Below, piece after piece: positions 62,940 through 64,000 of a stretch of DNA of 64,000 bases (the stretch's first letter is position 1; every line of letters begins with the position of its first letter). Both the position numbers and the translations under genes were made by a program. The notes beneath the pieces are model-generated. The model did no database searches and was not told where the DNA came from. It saw nothing but the letters and a program-made list of their open reading frames with translations. Location: assembly GCA_963815965.1 (NCBI GenBank), contig CAWFIT010000002.1, forward strand, positions 62,001 through 126,000. The letters run 5' to 3'. The DNA comes from DASVFB01 sp963815965 (GTDB taxonomy: Bacteria; Actinomycetota; Thermoleophilia; Gaiellales; Gaiellaceae).

Positions 62940-63734
62940 CTAGCCCCGGCTTGAGAGATCCAGGACCATTTCGCGCTGGCGCACGGTTACCGCGCCGCCG
63001 AGCTCGCGCATGGCTTCTCCTACGGGGTCGCCCGCCGGCAGGTTGAGTATCACCACGTTTCCGTAGGAGCGGGCGGCCTGCAGTAACTCCCGTGGCTCAC
63101 CGGCGATCTGCACCACCTGCGCCGCACCGGTGACGCGGTTGACGCGGAGGATCGCGGCGCCTTCGTCGGTTTCGATTCCGCGCGCGTCGGCGTAGTGGGC
63201 GAGCGTCGCGTCCGAGCGCTGCCACGGCTCGTGCTCCGTGCGCAGCTCGCGGATGCGCGCGTGGGCTTGTTCCACTGGAACCTCGAGCGAGGGCCCGCCT
63301 GACTCGGTCGGGAGTGTCCACACCTCGACCCAGCGCACGAGGTCGTAGCCGAGCTTTTCGTACAGTCGATAGGCCGCGTCGTTCTGCTCGATCACCTCGA
63401 GCCAGACCTGCTTCGCACTGCGTGCCGCAGCTTCGTCGTGGAGCGCCTGCATCAGCAGCTCGCCGATGCCTTGTCGGCGCGCACTCGTGACGACCCCGAC
63501 GCCTCCGATCCACGCCTGGTCGCCGCGGAGGCCGAGATTGCCGAAGCCGACCGGCTCACCGTCGCGCAATGCAATACGGGACGCATCTACATCGAGGTCG
63601 AACCAGTCGATCATTCCCTGGAGCGTGCTTTCGTCGAGGCGAGAGGGAATGACGTAGTCCTCGTACGCCGCATTGAACAGCGTGACCCGTTCGGCGATCG
63701 AAAGCGACCTCGCCGGACGAAGCTCGATGCTCAC
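62940..63734 (-). CDS. GNAT-family acetyltransferase, two-lobe
   Basis: 264 residues from ATG 63734. First lobe is a standard GNAT domain (DGEPVGFGNLGLRGDQAWIG; VVTSARRQGIGELLMQAL; EVIEQNDAAYRLYEKLGYDL). The second lobe (about 160-264) is GNAT-like without an evident acetyl-CoA loop. Acceptor unknown. Stop-start overlap with the gene before it (ATGA). Confidence 0.85.
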   Translation of the reverse strand: MSIELRPARSLSIAERVTLFNAAYEDYVIPSRLDESTLQGMIDWFDLDVDASRIALRDGEPVGFGNLGLRGDQAWIGGVGVVTSARRQGIGELLMQALHDEAAARSAKQVWLEVIEQNDAAYRLYEKLGYDLVRWVEVWTLPTESGGPSLEVPVEQAHARIRELRTEHEPWQRSDATLAHYADARGIETDEGAAILRVNRVTGAAQVVQIAGEPRELLQAARSYGNVVILNLPAGDPVGEAMRELGGAVTVRQREMVLDLSSRG

Positions 63735-64000
63735 GAGCGTGCTCGCACGACGATGCTCTCGCCGGCGTCTAGGCGTGCACTGGCGTTGCCGACTTGAACC
63801 AGCCGCGCGTTACCGCCGTTCACGGCGAACACCTCGGCCCCACCGACAACGCCCAAGAGCCGTTCTGCGGGTCGCTCGCGGGAGCCACCGAAGCGCTCGA
63901 GGATCGGCGCGAGCACCTCCGCGAGCAAAGCGAGAATCAGCAGCACCGCGAAGAGCTGCCAGCCGTCGCCGTTCTCGCGCAGGATCATCACGGTGACGAC
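63731..64000 (-). CDS. Partial membrane protein, continues past the right edge
   Basis: The frame is open to the window edge; ATG 63991 is a possible start. A helix (LFAVLLILALLAEVLAPIL) is followed by a short beta-rich tail (LLGVVGGAEVFAVNGGNARL). It may be the C-terminus of a larger membrane protein. First visible gene of the operon running left. Confidence 0.5.
   Translation of the reverse strand, partial: VVTVMILRENGDGWQLFAVLLILALLAEVLAPILERFGGSRERPAERLLGVVGGAEVFAVNGGNARLVQVGNASARLDAGESIVVRARS

Overview
The window reads as high-GC actinobacterial chromosome. Dense same-strand operons with GTGA, TGATG and TTGA stop/start overlaps, frequent GTG and TTG starts, an MprAB-like two-component pair, cyclase-AAA-TPR regulators and a speD-bpsA polyamine pair suggest a deep-branching Actinomycetota, perhaps Thermoleophilia. 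The taxonomy is inference; no rRNA marker is present.

Left part (1-16.3 kb). It holds a secreted Ig-like repeat protein built of 76-residue units and broken by several one-base shifts, an M36/M4-like secreted metalloprotease, a secreted beta-helix protein, an MFS transporter, and an IS110-family element (about 8.89-10.32 kb) with IS1111-like layout. Two class III cyclase regulators follow: an alpha/beta-hydrolase fusion and a very large cyclase-ATPase-TPR protein.

Middle part (16.3-36.8 kb). It is bounded by a 46-bp direct repeat that is the 3' half of tRNA-Ala(UGC). The complete tRNA is at 36694-36766 with a tyrosine-integrase C-terminal fragment beside it; the orphan 3' half is at 16307-16352. 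This looks like an old integrated island of about 20 kb. It carries a GNAT enzyme, SRPBCC protein, MMPL exporter behind a duplicated palindromic operator, pentapeptide-like membrane protein plus FecR/collagen-like protein, sialidase-like secreted protein, speD-bpsA, another GNAT, a Nudix enzyme, and a large secreted LamG-FN3-glycosidase whose four FN3 units are identical in DNA. Scattered through 7-33 kb are at least eight intact or decayed copies of a related family of 60-70-residue mini-proteins, the least explained component of the window.

Right part (37-64 kb). This is orderly chromosome: a response regulator; an MprAB-like pair leading into rhomboid, minimal zincin and a 27-residue membrane micropeptide; cytochrome c opposite a DUF6529-like membrane protein; and a carbohydrate region with two ABC importers (CUT2 xylose type and CUT1 type), galactokinase and two Gfo/Idh oxidoreductases. 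Next come an M2/M3-like peptidase, YjbQ, a secreted phosphoesterase, a TrmA/RlmD-type RNA methyltransferase and a metallo-beta-lactamase-fold protein. The last operon (64.0 to 59.9 kb, minus strand) encodes a membrane protein, GNAT enzyme, GT4-PHP fusion, UDG-family protein and a presenilin-like membrane protein.

One-base insertions break at least four otherwise well-conserved genes. Consensus error is a live explanation and should be excluded before calling them pseudogenes.
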